Shown in pieces: positions 8,934 to 18,181 of a DNA stretch of 64,000 nt (the first letter of the stretch is position 1; every line of letters starts with the position of its first letter). Below the pieces are notes generated by a model. That model worked only from the letters and a program-made list of their open reading frames with translations. It made no database searches and was not told the origin of the DNA. Source of the stretch: Aliisedimentitalea scapharcae (GTDB lineage Bacteria; Pseudomonadota; Alphaproteobacteria; Rhodobacterales; Rhodobacteraceae); contig NZ_CP123584.1 in NCBI RefSeq assembly GCF_045277565.1, positions 4,030,001 to 4,094,000 of the forward strand, written 5' to 3'. The translations under genes were made by a program, and so were the position numbers.

Positions 8934-11351
8934 TTAGTCGTGCAATCCTAGATCATTGGCAGTCTGCCAGATCCGCCAATGATCGTGCGGCATATTGGTA
9001 TGCGTCAGTCCAAAGGCACGGAACGCATCCTGAACCGCATTGGAGAAACACGGAACACCACCCACATGAGGGCTCTCGCCAACGCCTTTGGCCCCGATCG
9101 GGTGGTGTGGGCTGGGTGTGACCGTGTGGTCGGTTTCATAATTGGGCACTTCCCACGCTGTCGGCAGAAAGAAATCCATCAAAGACCCGGTCTTGCAATT
9201 TCCCAGATCGTCATAGGCGATCTCCTGCCCCAGAGCGACAGCCAGCGCTTCGGTCAACCCACCGTGGATCTGCCCTTCGATGATCATCGGGTTGATGCGT
9301 GTGCCGCAGTCGTCCAGCGCATAGAATCTGCGGATTTCCGGCACACCGGTGTCAACGTCAATGTCCATCACACAGACGTAGGCCCCAAACGGATAGGTCA
9401 TATTGGGTGGGTCATAATAGCTGACAGCCTCCAATCCCGGCTCCAACCCCGGGATCGCCTGATTGTAGGACGCAAAGGCAATGTCCTTCATGGTCTTAAA
9501 GCGTTCCGGAGCTCCTTTGACGACAAACCGATCAACGTCGAATTCCACATCGTCGTCGTGAACTTCGAGCAGATAGGCTGCGATCATTTGCGCCTTGGCC
9601 CGGATCTTGCGCCCGACCATGGCCGCCGCCGCGCCCGCGACCGGGGTTGACCGTGACCCGTAGGTTCCCAACCCATATGGCGCGGTGTCGGTGTCACCTT
9701 CTTCGATGGTGATACTGTCTGCCGACAACCCGATTTCGCTGGCCAGAATCTGTGCGAATGTCGTTGCGTGCCCCTGACCTTGGGAAATCGTGCCAAGACG
9801 CGCAATCGCCGATCCGGTCGGGTGGATGCGGATTTCACAACTGTCAAACATCCCCATACCCAGAATATCACAGTTTTTAACCGGACCTGCGCCGACGATT
9901 TCAGTGAAATGCGTCAGACCGATGCCCATCAGCTTGCGGGTTTTCCCGGCCTTAAAGTCCTCGACCCGTTGCGCCTGTTCCGCGCGCAACCCGTCATAGT
10001 CCACCGCTTTCATCGCTTTGTCCCAGGCGGTGTGGTAATCTCCACTGTCATATTCCCAACCCAGCGCGGCCTTGTAGGGGAATTGATCCTTTCGGATAAA
10101 GTTGATCCGGCGCAGCTCGGCCGCATCCATGTTCAACTTGATCGCCAGAACTTCGATCATGCGTTCTATGAAATACACCGCTTCGGTCACGCGGAAAGAA
10201 CATCGATAGCTAACGCCCCCAGGAGCCTTGTTGGTGTAAACCCCATCTACGGCCAGATAGGCGACTGGAATGTCATAAGACCCTGTGCAGATATTCATGA
10301 ACCCGGCCGGGAATTTGGTTGGGTCCGCACAGGCATCGAAACCACCGTGATCCGCCGTCACATGACAATGCAGCCCGGTGATCTTACCGTCCCTGGTGGC
10401 GCTGATCTTGCCCGTCATGTGATAATCGCGCGCGAAAGCCGTGGTCATCAGATTTTCCATGCGATCTTCGACCCATTTCACCGGCTTTCCGGTGACGATC
10501 GAAGCCACGACAGAACAGACGTACCCGGAATAGGCCCCCACCTTGTTGCCAAAGCCACCGCCAATGTCCGGAGACACAACACGAATATTGTGCTCCTCGA
10601 TGCCCGAGATCAGCGACACCACCGTGCGGATCGCATGCGGAGCCTGAAAGGTTCCGTACAGGGTCAGCTTGCCGTTCACCGCATCCATCGACGCCACGGC
10701 CCCGCATGTCTCCAGCGGACAGGGATGCGTCCGGTGATAATACATGCTTTCACTTGCAACCACCTCGGCATTGTCCAACACTTGGTTGGTGGCGGCCTCG
10801 TCACCTGCTTCCCAGGTAAAGATATGGTTATGATGCCTGCGCGGCCCATGCGCACCCTCTGTCTGACCGGCCAGGTCTTCGCGCAGGACCACATCTGATT
10901 TCAACGCTTCGAACGGGTTGGTCAGAACCGGTAGTTCTTCGTATTCGACCTCGATCAGTTCCACGGCATCAGCTGCGATATAGCGGTCATTGGCCACGAC
11001 AAAGGCCACTTCCTGTCCTTGAAACAGCACCTTGCCATCCGCCAATACCATCTGTTTGTCACCCGCCAGTGTGGGCATCCAATGCAACCCCAATGGAGCC
11101 AGGTCCTCTGCGGTCAGAACGGCAACAACACCAGGCAGCGCCAAAGCGGCTTCTTTGTTGACCGAAACAACACGCGCATGGGCATAGGGGGAGCGCACGA
11201 AATCTCCGTGCAGCATGTTGGGCAGTTTGATGTCATCGACATAATTGCCTTTGCCTTGGGTAAATCGGGCATCTTCAACGCGTTTTCGCGAACAGCCCAA
11301 CCCCTTGAGATTGGCAGAGCGTTCTTTTTGGTCAGGCGTCATATCATTCAT
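8934..11351 (-). CDS. coxL: Aerobic CO dehydrogenase large (molybdenum) subunit CoxL, form I
   Basis: This 805-residue molybdopterin subunit matches the ~809-residue family length. The ATG at 11351 is preceded by AAGGAG and overlaps the coxS stop by four bases, so the open frame further upstream is not coding. The active-site loop reads SYRCSFR, with the copper/sulfur-ligating Cys at residue 384. This is the form I signature (usually AYRCSFR), with Ser in place of the first Ala. The C-terminal GAKGVGESPHVGG carries the catalytic Glu. The enzyme oxidises CO to CO2 and feeds electrons through CoxS and CoxM to quinones. The form I loop distinguishes it from form II relatives (AYRGAGR), whose CO activity is doubtful. 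Confidence 0.95.
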   Translation of the reverse strand: MNDMTPDQKERSANLKGLGCSRKRVEDARFTQGKGNYVDDIKLPNMLHGDFVRSPYAHARVVSVNKEAALALPGVVAVLTAEDLAPLGLHWMPTLAGDKQMVLADGKVLFQGQEVAFVVANDRYIAADAVELIEVEYEELPVLTNPFEALKSDVVLREDLAGQTEGAHGPRRHHNHIFTWEAGDEAATNQVLDNAEVVASESMYYHRTHPCPLETCGAVASMDAVNGKLTLYGTFQAPHAIRTVVSLISGIEEHNIRVVSPDIGGGFGNKVGAYSGYVCSVVASIVTGKPVKWVEDRMENLMTTAFARDYHMTGKISATRDGKITGLHCHVTADHGGFDACADPTKFPAGFMNICTGSYDIPVAYLAVDGVYTNKAPGGVSYRCSFRVTEAVYFIERMIEVLAIKLNMDAAELRRINFIRKDQFPYKAALGWEYDSGDYHTAWDKAMKAVDYDGLRAEQAQRVEDFKAGKTRKLMGIGLTHFTEIVGAGPVKNCDILGMGMFDSCEIRIHPTGSAIARLGTISQGQGHATTFAQILASEIGLSADSITIEEGDTDTAPYGLGTYGSRSTPVAGAAAAMVGRKIRAKAQMIAAYLLEVHDDDVEFDVDRFVVKGAPERFKTMKDIAFASYNQAIPGLEPGLEAVSYYDPPNMTYPFGAYVCVMDIDVDTGVPEIRRFYALDDCGTRINPMIIEGQIHGGLTEALAVALGQEIAYDDLGNCKTGSLMDFFLPTAWEVPNYETDHTVTPSPHHPIGAKGVGESPHVGGVPCFSNAVQDAFRAFGLTHTNMPHDHWRIWQTANDLGLHD

Positions 11352-11842
11352 TCTGCAGCCTCCTTGCTGGCGTTCAATTCGCTCGCGGCCGCGAGAATGG
11401 ATTTGACGATGTTCTGATAGCCTGTGCAGCGGCAAATATTCCCGGCCATGCCAAAGCGAACCTCTTCTTCGGTGGGAGACGGGTTTTCTTCCAGCAATTT
11501 TGTTGCCCGGATGATCATGCCCGGCGTGCAGAACCCACATTGCAATCCGTGGTGTTCCCGAAAACTTTCCTGAAGCACATGCAGCGCACCGGGGTTGCCG
11601 ATACCTTCGATGGTGGTAATTTCCGCACCATTGGCCTGGGCCACATACATGGTGCAGGATTTCACCGATTTTCCATCAACAGTCACCGTACAGGCCCCGC
11701 AGTGCGACGTGTCGCAACCCACATGCGGACCGGTCAGGTTCAGTTTCTCGCGTAGCGCATAAATCAACAGTTCGCGCGGCTCGGCCAGGAATTCGTGGTC
11801 CTCGCCATTTACGTTCAGTTTGACGTGCATTTTGTCTGACAT
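11348..11842 (-). CDS. coxS: CO dehydrogenase small [2Fe-2S] subunit CoxS
   Basis: This 164-residue iron-sulfur subunit has the N-terminal plant-type cluster Cys43, Cys48, Cys51 and Cys63 (CDTSHCGACTV) and a C-terminal helical-domain cluster with Cys102, Cys105, Cys137 and Cys139 (QCGFCTPGM; CRCTGYQ). It conducts electrons from the molybdenum site in CoxL to the FAD in CoxM. It sits between coxM (12 bp gap) and coxL (four-base overlap), the M-S-L order of form I operons. Confidence 0.95.
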   Translation of the reverse strand: MSDKMHVKLNVNGEDHEFLAEPRELLIYALREKLNLTGPHVGCDTSHCGACTVTVDGKSVKSCTMYVAQANGAEITTIEGIGNPGALHVLQESFREHHGLQCGFCTPGMIIRATKLLEENPSPTEEEVRFGMAGNICRCTGYQNIVKSILAAASELNASKEAAE

Positions 11843-11854
11843 TGTGTTGGTCCC

Positions 11855-12709
11855 TTATGCCCGATCCCAGGCGCGCTGGATCGCACGCGCCAGAATGATC
11901 CCGGCCACATGGCGCTTGAACGCAACAGGGCCACGGTTGTCTTCGACCGGGTCGATATCTCCCAGCATTGCTGCAACGGCGGCCTTTACGGCCAGCTCAT
12001 CACAGGGTGTCCCAACCAACGCAGCAGCGGCATCCGCAGACCAGATCGGAACGTCGCTGAGATTGGTCATCGCGATCGAGGCCGACGTAATCTGACCGGC
12101 GCTCTTCTGGATCTGAACGGCGGCGGCTGCGGTCGCGTAATCACCGATTTTGCGCTTTTGTTTCTCGTAGGCGTACCCGCCTTGCGGGATGTCAAAGCTG
12201 ATCGCGGTCAGAACTTCGTCGTCCTCTCGTTCCGTCATATAGGCGGCTTGGTAATACTCACGTGCCGCAACGCTACGGGGACCCCCGGGACCGATCAGCG
12301 CGATCTGGGCATCCAGACACTGCATCAATCCGGGCATATCATTGCCCGGGTCCCCATTTGCGACATTGCCGCCAACGGTCCCCATGTAGCGGACCTGGGG
12401 ATCTGCAATCTGAAGCGCCGCTTCGCGCAGAATTGGGGCGCTTTCTGTCAGCTCCTGATGGTTGATCAGGTCATGTTGCGTCACCAAAGCACCCAGTGTT
12501 ATGCGCCCGTTTTGAATGGTGATCCCGTCCAGACCCTGGACATCCTGAAGGTCGATCAGATGCGGTATCTCGGCCATCCTCAACTTCATCATGGGGATCA
12601 GGCTGTGCCCTCCTGCCATCACACGGGCATCATCACCGTGCTGCTCCAAAAGAGCGATCACGTCGCCCATATTCGTGGGTCGATGATAATCGAACGCCGC
12701 TGGTATCAT
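11855..12709 (-). CDS. coxM: CO dehydrogenase medium FAD subunit CoxM
   Basis: This 284-residue flavoprotein subunit carries the two FAD-binding motifs of the family, AGGHSLIPMMK (about residue 32) and TVGGNVANGDPGND (about residue 111), and a CO-dehydrogenase C-terminal domain. A strong ribosome-binding site (GGGAGGA) lies six bases upstream of the ATG. It accepts electrons from CoxS and reduces the respiratory quinone pool. A gap of 137 bp separates it from coxC upstream, so a second promoter directly before coxM is possible. Confidence 0.94.
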   Translation of the reverse strand: MIPAAFDYHRPTNMGDVIALLEQHGDDARVMAGGHSLIPMMKLRMAEIPHLIDLQDVQGLDGITIQNGRITLGALVTQHDLINHQELTESAPILREAALQIADPQVRYMGTVGGNVANGDPGNDMPGLMQCLDAQIALIGPGGPRSVAAREYYQAAYMTEREDDEVLTAISFDIPQGGYAYEKQKRKIGDYATAAAAVQIQKSAGQITSASIAMTNLSDVPIWSADAAAALVGTPCDELAVKAAVAAMLGDIDPVEDNRGPVAFKRHVAGIILARAIQRAWDRA

Positions 12710-12846
12710 TGCTGGTCCTCCCTGCCATGCTTGGTCTGGCTTGGGTCACAGGAAGGAATGCAACAGGCAGCCGCGGCTACCGGATTTCAGTGAAAAGAGC
12801 GGTTTTCTGCACGAAATGCGAATAACGGTGCACGAACTGCGCTGCG

Positions 12847-13959
12847 TTATATTCCCAACGCCTCGCGCACAATCGGCAGGCGTGATCGGCTGACCGGAGC
12901 TTTTTCGACGCTGGCGATCCTGAAGTAACAGACACCGTTGTCCTTTAGCCGTTCAAAGCTGGACACAAAGGCAGGATTAACCAAATAGCTGCGGTGGGTC
13001 TTGATGAACGCACCCGGGATCAGCCGTTTTTCCGCTTCGGTGATCGACCATACACAGAACAGTTTTTCACCCGCCGTGTACAAATGTGTATAGTGCCCTT
13101 CAGCACGGATCAGCGCGACATCGGCCGTGTCCACAAACCGGGTATGGCCGTCCTGTTCGTATGGTATCTGTGTCGCGCGTGGCGTCAGAGCCGGTTGTTC
13201 CGGAACAATCGGTTCGGGATCAGCCGTGGGCGCGGGGGCCGTGGTTTGCGGCGTCAGAAACGTAATCCCCGTCAACAGGAACGCCCCACACAAGACAAAG
13301 CTGCTGAGAACAACACCGATGGCCATGACATCATTGCCGATCAACGGGCCGACTTCGGTCGCGGTCTCGACCGGGATGAAATTGGTTCCCCAAAGCGCAA
13401 TGAAATGCACCGTGAACACGGCAACCCCAAAAACCACGGTTCCCAAAATGATGTTCCGGTCAGTGCGCTGCCCATAGGCAATCGAAAAGGCCGCAATATT
13501 CAGCGCACAGGACGACAAGATCGCCAACGTGACTCCGGTCGGCGTATAGAGCGCTCTGCACAGCTCCAGCCCCGCCATGCCGATATAATGCATCGCGAGC
13601 ACCCCAAGCCCAACAATGACCCCTGACAACACCAAAGTGGCCCGGGTCCGTTTCCAGAAATGCAGGATCAGCAGGGCGATGCCGACAACCAGAATGGCCA
13701 CCAAAGCCGACGCCAATGTGATCGCGGCATCGTAATAGAAGAGAATTGGCATCTGCAGACCCAACATGGCAACAAAATGCATCGACCAGATGCCGCCTCC
13801 CAATGCCAAGGAGGCGAGCGCGACCAGGATCTTCCTGTGCGGCACGCTACGTTCGGACAGGCCCTTGGTCAGGGACAATCCGGTAAAGCCGGCAATCAGC
13901 GCAACAAATAGCGACGCCAACACCAGCCCGTTGTTATGGGAATAGTCCAACAACTCCAT
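12847..13959 (-). CDS. coxC: CoxC-like MHYT membrane sensor with LytTR DNA-binding domain
   Basis: This 370-residue protein has an N-terminal integral membrane part of about seven helices (residues 1-240). It carries repeated MHYT-type motifs (SMHFVAMLGL, AMHYIGMAGLELC, TVHFIALWG), a Pro/Ala-rich linker (about 243-265), and a C-terminal LytTR DNA-binding domain (residues ~270-370, including LIRAEGHYTHLYTAG and FIKTHRSYLVN). MHYT domains are proposed to bind copper and sense CO, O2 or NO. CoxC and CoxH of known CO oxidisers have this same architecture. It lies at the head of the operon and is the likely CO-responsive regulator of coxMSLDEFG. The mechanism is inference from domain content. Confidence 0.85.
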   Translation of the reverse strand: MELLDYSHNNGLVLASLFVALIAGFTGLSLTKGLSERSVPHRKILVALASLALGGGIWSMHFVAMLGLQMPILFYYDAAITLASALVAILVVGIALLILHFWKRTRATLVLSGVIVGLGVLAMHYIGMAGLELCRALYTPTGVTLAILSSCALNIAAFSIAYGQRTDRNIILGTVVFGVAVFTVHFIALWGTNFIPVETATEVGPLIGNDVMAIGVVLSSFVLCGAFLLTGITFLTPQTTAPAPTADPEPIVPEQPALTPRATQIPYEQDGHTRFVDTADVALIRAEGHYTHLYTAGEKLFCVWSITEAEKRLIPGAFIKTHRSYLVNPAFVSSFERLKDNGVCYFRIASVEKAPVSRSRLPIVREALGI

Positions 13960-13992
13960 GGTGTGTGTCTAACGAGACCGATAATTCCGATC

Positions 13993-14019
13993 AAGTTAAA
14001 CCCATGACAGTATTGTCAA
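13993..14019 (-). promoter_or_regulatory. Candidate promoter of the cox operon
   Basis: On the minus strand a perfect TTGACA (14014-14019) lies about 55 bp before the coxC start. A weak TAACTT -10 candidate follows after only 15 bases. The short spacer fits an activator-dependent promoter but makes the call tentative. Confidence 0.3.
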
Positions 14020-14089
14020 CATAACCGTGTTCGACCTCCGCGCCGCTCATGCAATCGCGAACAGCGGTGCCGAACCGTTGGGCCGCATT

Positions 14090-14461
14090 TCAGCTTCCGG
14101 TTTCCGCGAACGCAGACACACATAACCCGAGGATGATCAATGTCAGGCCTGCGATACGCAGCGACGATATCTGTTCGCTATGGGCCAGCGCGCCGATTAC
14201 GGTCAACGCAACCATCGCAAGTGCAGTGATTGCAGTATATGTCATGCTCAGCGAATACACCCGTATCGCCGCCATGAAGGCCCCGATCAGCGTGACCGCG
14301 CTGACCACAGCCAACCACATCCAGACCGATTGCAGCAGGCTCAACACCAATGGCCACGCCCCCGAAAGGTCCAACATGCGGCTGGCTTTTCTGAGGCATA
14401 AATTCAAGACCACATTCGACGTGGCGGCAAGCGCGATAAGAGCCCAGTGACCAAGCATCAT
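14090..14461 (-). CDS. Small four-helix membrane protein, SMR/EamA-like
   Basis: This 123-residue protein has four predicted membrane helices, the size and shape of the small multidrug resistance (SMR) family and of ArnE/ArnF-like flippase subunits. The ATG at 14461 is preceded by AGGAAG and lies four bases after the stop of the glycosyltransferase gene. The HAD-UbiA and GT39-like genes directly upstream suggest that it moves a lipid-linked sugar across the membrane rather than exporting drugs. That is inference from context only. Confidence 0.65.
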   Translation of the reverse strand: MMLGHWALIALAATSNVVLNLCLRKASRMLDLSGAWPLVLSLLQSVWMWLAVVSAVTLIGAFMAAIRVYSLSMTYTAITALAMVALTVIGALAHSEQISSLRIAGLTLIILGLCVSAFAETGS

Positions 14462-14465
14462 AGTT

Positions 14466-15698
14466 TCACTTCCTGTTCGCAGTGGACCCCAACTGCACGA
14501 CGATACTGCCAACCGTTACGGCAGCGAAGACCGCCAGAAAAGGCACACTGGGCATGTGATAGCGATCCGACACAACGATCATTGCGTGAACGGCAGTGAA
14601 ATAGCCCAACAGGGCAGTTGCCGGATGAAATATCGCAGACACATACCCCTCGCGCCTTCCGACGATAAACAGACCGCAGAGTGCACCAGTCAATACCAGG
14701 TACCAATACCCGCTCGCGGTCAACTTCAACAGGTACACAGTTTTGGCCCCATACAGACGTTCGATCGCCTGTTGGTTCCAAACAACACCAATGGTTTCAT
14801 TCTTGTGCAGCAGGACCGCTTTCTTCAGACTACGCTTTGCCGTACCCCAAGGATCGCTGGCCATGTAGGTCACAGCCTTTTCCTTTAGATACTCACCGCG
14901 TTCGATCTCGCTCATCTCTCGGACTTCGGGTGGCAAGGGTTTGTATCCACCATCACTGTCTGGGTTATTGCCCATCCACAGATTGGCACCGAAGTTCGTC
15001 GAAACCAGCTCTCTCTCACCCAGAACTTGGCGGTTGCGTTCGCTCCATGGTGCGACAGTTGCAACGATCAGGACGATAACAGCACCAGCGCGAACCATGC
15101 TGCGTGCAAGGGGCAAGATCCCGCGCGGGACATCGACCAGCGCCAGCGCAACCGGAGCCAAAAGAATAACCGGGCGAACATAACAGGCCGCTCCCCACAG
15201 CAAACCACACAAGACAAGATCCACAAATTGCCGATCCCCGTCAGGGCGCTTCCAAAAGAACAGCCCCCCAAGGCAAAATGCGAGAAAGAACAGTTCGCTG
15301 GCTATCGTCGTGGTAAACATGATCAGGTTCGGCCAAAACGCCACGATCGCCATCGCAGCCAGCCCGGCAACGCCGCCAAACCAACGCATCGCGAGCCTTT
15401 GTGTCAAGACGATGATTGCGCCTCCGGCAATCAGGTTAAAGACCACGACGCTCCAATAGCTGCCCCCGGTCAGGGCATAACCAGCAGCGACAATGGCAGA
15501 TGTCCCAACCGGCCAATACGCACTTGGCTCATCAGGGGTCCAGCCATAGACGCCATAGGCAACGATATTGCGGGCAAAAACATCATAGGCATGGGCGTCC
15601 GAAATCGGTTCGACCGGCACCATCAATGCCCAGATCAGCCTCAGCCCCATTCCGAAAATCAACAATATCCAGAAAATGCGAGTTTGCGCAGGCTTCAT
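14466..15698 (-). CDS. Polytopic membrane glycosyltransferase, GT39/ArnT-like
   Basis: This 410-residue protein has about ten hydrophobic helices. An N-terminal periplasmic loop starts with an acidic pair (PISDAHAYD), as in GT-C-fold transferases such as PMT/ArnT, which use a polyprenyl-phosphate sugar as donor. The stretch DEPSAYWPVGTSAIVAAGY is typical of GT39/83-like proteins in alphaproteobacteria. The start overlaps the stop of the HAD-UbiA gene by four bases. It probably transfers a sugar delivered on a polyprenyl carrier to an envelope glycan or protein. The acceptor is unknown. Confidence 0.7.
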   Translation of the reverse strand: MKPAQTRIFWILLIFGMGLRLIWALMVPVEPISDAHAYDVFARNIVAYGVYGWTPDEPSAYWPVGTSAIVAAGYALTGGSYWSVVVFNLIAGGAIIVLTQRLAMRWFGGVAGLAAMAIVAFWPNLIMFTTTIASELFFLAFCLGGLFFWKRPDGDRQFVDLVLCGLLWGAACYVRPVILLAPVALALVDVPRGILPLARSMVRAGAVIVLIVATVAPWSERNRQVLGERELVSTNFGANLWMGNNPDSDGGYKPLPPEVREMSEIERGEYLKEKAVTYMASDPWGTAKRSLKKAVLLHKNETIGVVWNQQAIERLYGAKTVYLLKLTASGYWYLVLTGALCGLFIVGRREGYVSAIFHPATALLGYFTAVHAMIVVSDRYHMPSVPFLAVFAAVTVGSIVVQLGSTANRK

Positions 15699-17185
15699 GA
15701 GCTCACACCCGCGGCGGCTAAAACAATCAGAACCACAGTCAACAAGCCACTGACCAAACTGATACGGTCCCGCATCGAAAACACCACAGGGTCATCATGC
15801 ATGAAACCACGCGCGGTCAAAAACTGCATTCTCCCTAGCCAGAAGAACAGAATTGGGCAGACACCCCAAAGCAGATCCGGCTGCGCATATTGCTGCCGCA
15901 CGGCGTCATCTTCGGCATATAACGCGAACACCAGAACCGCAGCCTGGGCCGCCGATATCGACATCGCCCGCAGAATTGGCAAATCGACCACCAACAGGTT
16001 GCGCCCTTTGGTTTTCTCGCCACCGCTCTGCGCCAGATCCTCGAGTTCAGCCTGACGTTTGATGGTCGCGAGCGAGAAGAAAAGAAACATCGAAAAAGTC
16101 AGCAACCAGGGCGACAATACGATTCCGGTTGCCGCAGCACCTGCAACGATCCGCAGGGTATACAGTGCAGCGAGAACGATGACATCAATCATCAATTTGC
16201 GCTTCAACCAGAATGAATAGGCAAACGTCAGAGCCACGTAGAGAACCAGCACCAAAGCAAACCACCCCGGAAGAACGGCCGCAGCAATCCCAAAGGCACT
16301 CGGTAGCAACACGGCCGCCGCCGCCAACCCAAACGACACAGGCAGTGTTCCAGCCGCCAGCGGTCGCATCCGTTTTCGCGGATGGGCGCGGTCGGCCGCC
16401 AGATCAATCAGGTCATTGATCAAATAGGCCGCAGACGCCGCCATACAAAAGCAAATCATTGCGACAATCGCAGGCAACACCAATGCCGCGTCTTGTGCTG
16501 TCAGAACCGGCAACAGGATCAAGGCGTTCTTGGCCCATTGATGGGGCCGCATCGCCCTGAACAAAGCCGATAATTTGGATGTCGATGCAGCGCCAACTGG
16601 TTCCAGGTCGATGCCCTGTGCGGCGGCCACCCGCTCGAGCCCGCCATTCGGGCTGACGGCCAAGGCCCGGCGCGCACCTTTCCAGACCGGCAAATCGGTC
16701 TTGTGGTCTCCGATATAATCATACCCACCCTGGCCAAAGCGTTCGATCAGAAAGCGTGCTTTGTTTCCACCGCCCAGGTTGGTCGCACCCTCATCGGCGG
16801 CCTGCGAAGGAAGCGTCCCCCCAGTTCCAACAGCGTCATCGAAACAATCCAAATGATTGGCGACAGCGTCAACCTGACGTTGATGGGAGGCCGAGACCAA
16901 CAAGATCGTTCTTCCTTGCGATTTGGCCGTCTGGATCTGCTCAATGACATCAGCATTATACGGCAGGCTTGCCGCGTCTGAAATCCGATGAAAAGCAAGA
17001 TGTTCCTTGAAGGCCGCCTTGCCCTGGAGGAGCCAACCTGGCAGCTGAAACAACGTCTGCTGGCCATGTCCCAGCATTCCAACAATCGTTTCATGGAGCG
17101 TATCGCTGCGGCAGAGTGTGCCGTCAAGATCAACGATCAACGGAATGTTGCGATCGGGAGTATCCAGATTTTTCAATTTGCCCAC
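15695..17185 (-). CDS. HAD-UbiA fusion, decaprenyl-phosphate phosphoribosyltransferase-like
   Basis: This 496-residue protein has an N-terminal HAD phosphatase domain (residues ~10-200; nucleophile motif VDLDGTLCRSDT, later GDHKTDLPVW). The rest is a UbiA prenyltransferase domain with eight to nine membrane helices. The Mg-binding motif is NDLIDLAADRAHPRKRMRP, the form seen in enzymes that join phosphoribosyl pyrophosphate to polyprenyl phosphate. The second Asp-rich motif is less clear. Because the fused HAD could remove the 5-phosphate, one protein could make polyprenyl-phosphoryl ribose, the precursor of lipid-linked arabinose. A similar fusion is known from Azorhizobium NoeC, used in arabinosylation. 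The downstream glycosyltransferase and SMR genes support a sugar-lipid pathway. Confidence 0.78.
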   Translation of the reverse strand: MGKLKNLDTPDRNIPLIVDLDGTLCRSDTLHETIVGMLGHGQQTLFQLPGWLLQGKAAFKEHLAFHRISDAASLPYNADVIEQIQTAKSQGRTILLVSASHQRQVDAVANHLDCFDDAVGTGGTLPSQAADEGATNLGGGNKARFLIERFGQGGYDYIGDHKTDLPVWKGARRALAVSPNGGLERVAAAQGIDLEPVGAASTSKLSALFRAMRPHQWAKNALILLPVLTAQDAALVLPAIVAMICFCMAASAAYLINDLIDLAADRAHPRKRMRPLAAGTLPVSFGLAAAAVLLPSAFGIAAAVLPGWFALVLVLYVALTFAYSFWLKRKLMIDVIVLAALYTLRIVAGAAATGIVLSPWLLTFSMFLFFSLATIKRQAELEDLAQSGGEKTKGRNLLVVDLPILRAMSISAAQAAVLVFALYAEDDAVRQQYAQPDLLWGVCPILFFWLGRMQFLTARGFMHDDPVVFSMRDRISLVSGLLTVVLIVLAAAGVSS

Positions 17186-17233
17186 CCGGTTGAAATCGCT
17201 TTCATAATCTGGATTTTCGCTTTCAATGCAAGA

Positions 17234-18163
17234 TTAACCGGGAAACCCATCGCTCGGGAAACGCATCAACACGTCCAAAACCAGATCCTGCATCCATTTG
17301 GCTTGGACCTTGTCCGGGCCACCTCTGGCTGGCACCCCCTGCGGGAGACCACGCGGATCCTGTTTGTAAATCACCGAAAAATGTGCCAAGGCAATGAGAT
17401 AGCTGCCCATTTCATTGAGGTGAATACTGTCTTCGAACAGTTGTGAGATATGGGTAATTCCCGGAGCAATCCCGGCTTTGATGTCATCATATGCAGCCGC
17501 CATGATCAAAGGTCCGGGGATCATCACCATGTCGACAGCAGCATCAGGTTTGTTGGTGTTGACGTGATCAAGGATCTTTTGCCAGCGGCGCTGTTCCAGC
17601 GGCAACCGTTCCCTGAAGGTCAGATGACCTTCGATGTCGTTATAAGGATTGTCAAAGTCAGGGCCGCTGATGACATCAACCCAGGTGGCATACAGGATTG
17701 TGTGGGCTCCGCGACCATTTCCACCGTGTTGCCAGGCGTGCTCGAACCATCGAAGCCCCCAGTCCGATGAATTATGCCATTCGACGGTCCCGGACAAAGG
17801 CGCACGTTCCGTGATCACCAGAACGTCATAACCCCCGATCACCTCGGGTTGGCGAATGTCTGGATTGGCCGGATGTGACCAGCGCCAGTCCATCGGGCTT
17901 CCGGGGATGGTAGATGCATCTATCGTCGCCGCGCGCCGCCCAGAGAACCTGACAAAACTCCGCAAGGGATCAATGATGCTGTCGGTCAGACTGTGACCTG
18001 ACTGAACCACTCTGGGCCATTGCGTTTTTTGCTCGGCCTCAACCTGGGCCGCCGCGATGAGATACAACAACAGCCCGCACGCAATGATACGCAGGGACCC
18101 TGTCCAGGCACCCGTTCTGGGCCATTTGGTCTCGTTCACGCAGGCAAAGTTTGGTCGGGTCAT
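17234..18163 (-). CDS. SGNH-hydrolase-like secreted protein
   Basis: This 309-residue protein starts at the ATG at 18163, preceded by GGAG. An upstream GTG at 18181 is possible but unneeded. A hydrophobic segment (SLRIIACGLLLYLIAAAQVEAE) after a polar N-terminus acts as signal or anchor. SGNH-type elements are visible: the nucleophile region QSGHSLTDSI (Ser) and a C-terminal DSIHLNEMGSYL (Asp/His pair as in block V). It may be an esterase that removes or adds acyl groups on envelope glycans. It lies 48 bp upstream of the HAD-UbiA gene on the same strand and could be the first gene of that operon. The substrate is unknown. Confidence 0.6.
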   Translation of the reverse strand: MTRPNFACVNETKWPRTGAWTGSLRIIACGLLLYLIAAAQVEAEQKTQWPRVVQSGHSLTDSIIDPLRSFVRFSGRRAATIDASTIPGSPMDWRWSHPANPDIRQPEVIGGYDVLVITERAPLSGTVEWHNSSDWGLRWFEHAWQHGGNGRGAHTILYATWVDVISGPDFDNPYNDIEGHLTFRERLPLEQRRWQKILDHVNTNKPDAAVDMVMIPGPLIMAAAYDDIKAGIAPGITHISQLFEDSIHLNEMGSYLIALAHFSVIYKQDPRGLPQGVPARGGPDKVQAKWMQDLVLDVLMRFPSDGFPG

Positions 18164-18181
18164 CAGCGCACTCCAGTTCAC

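Noticed and set aside
11352..11540. N-terminal extension of coxL
   Set aside because: It lies wholly inside coxS; the ATG at 11351 has AAGGAG and the usual CoxL start.
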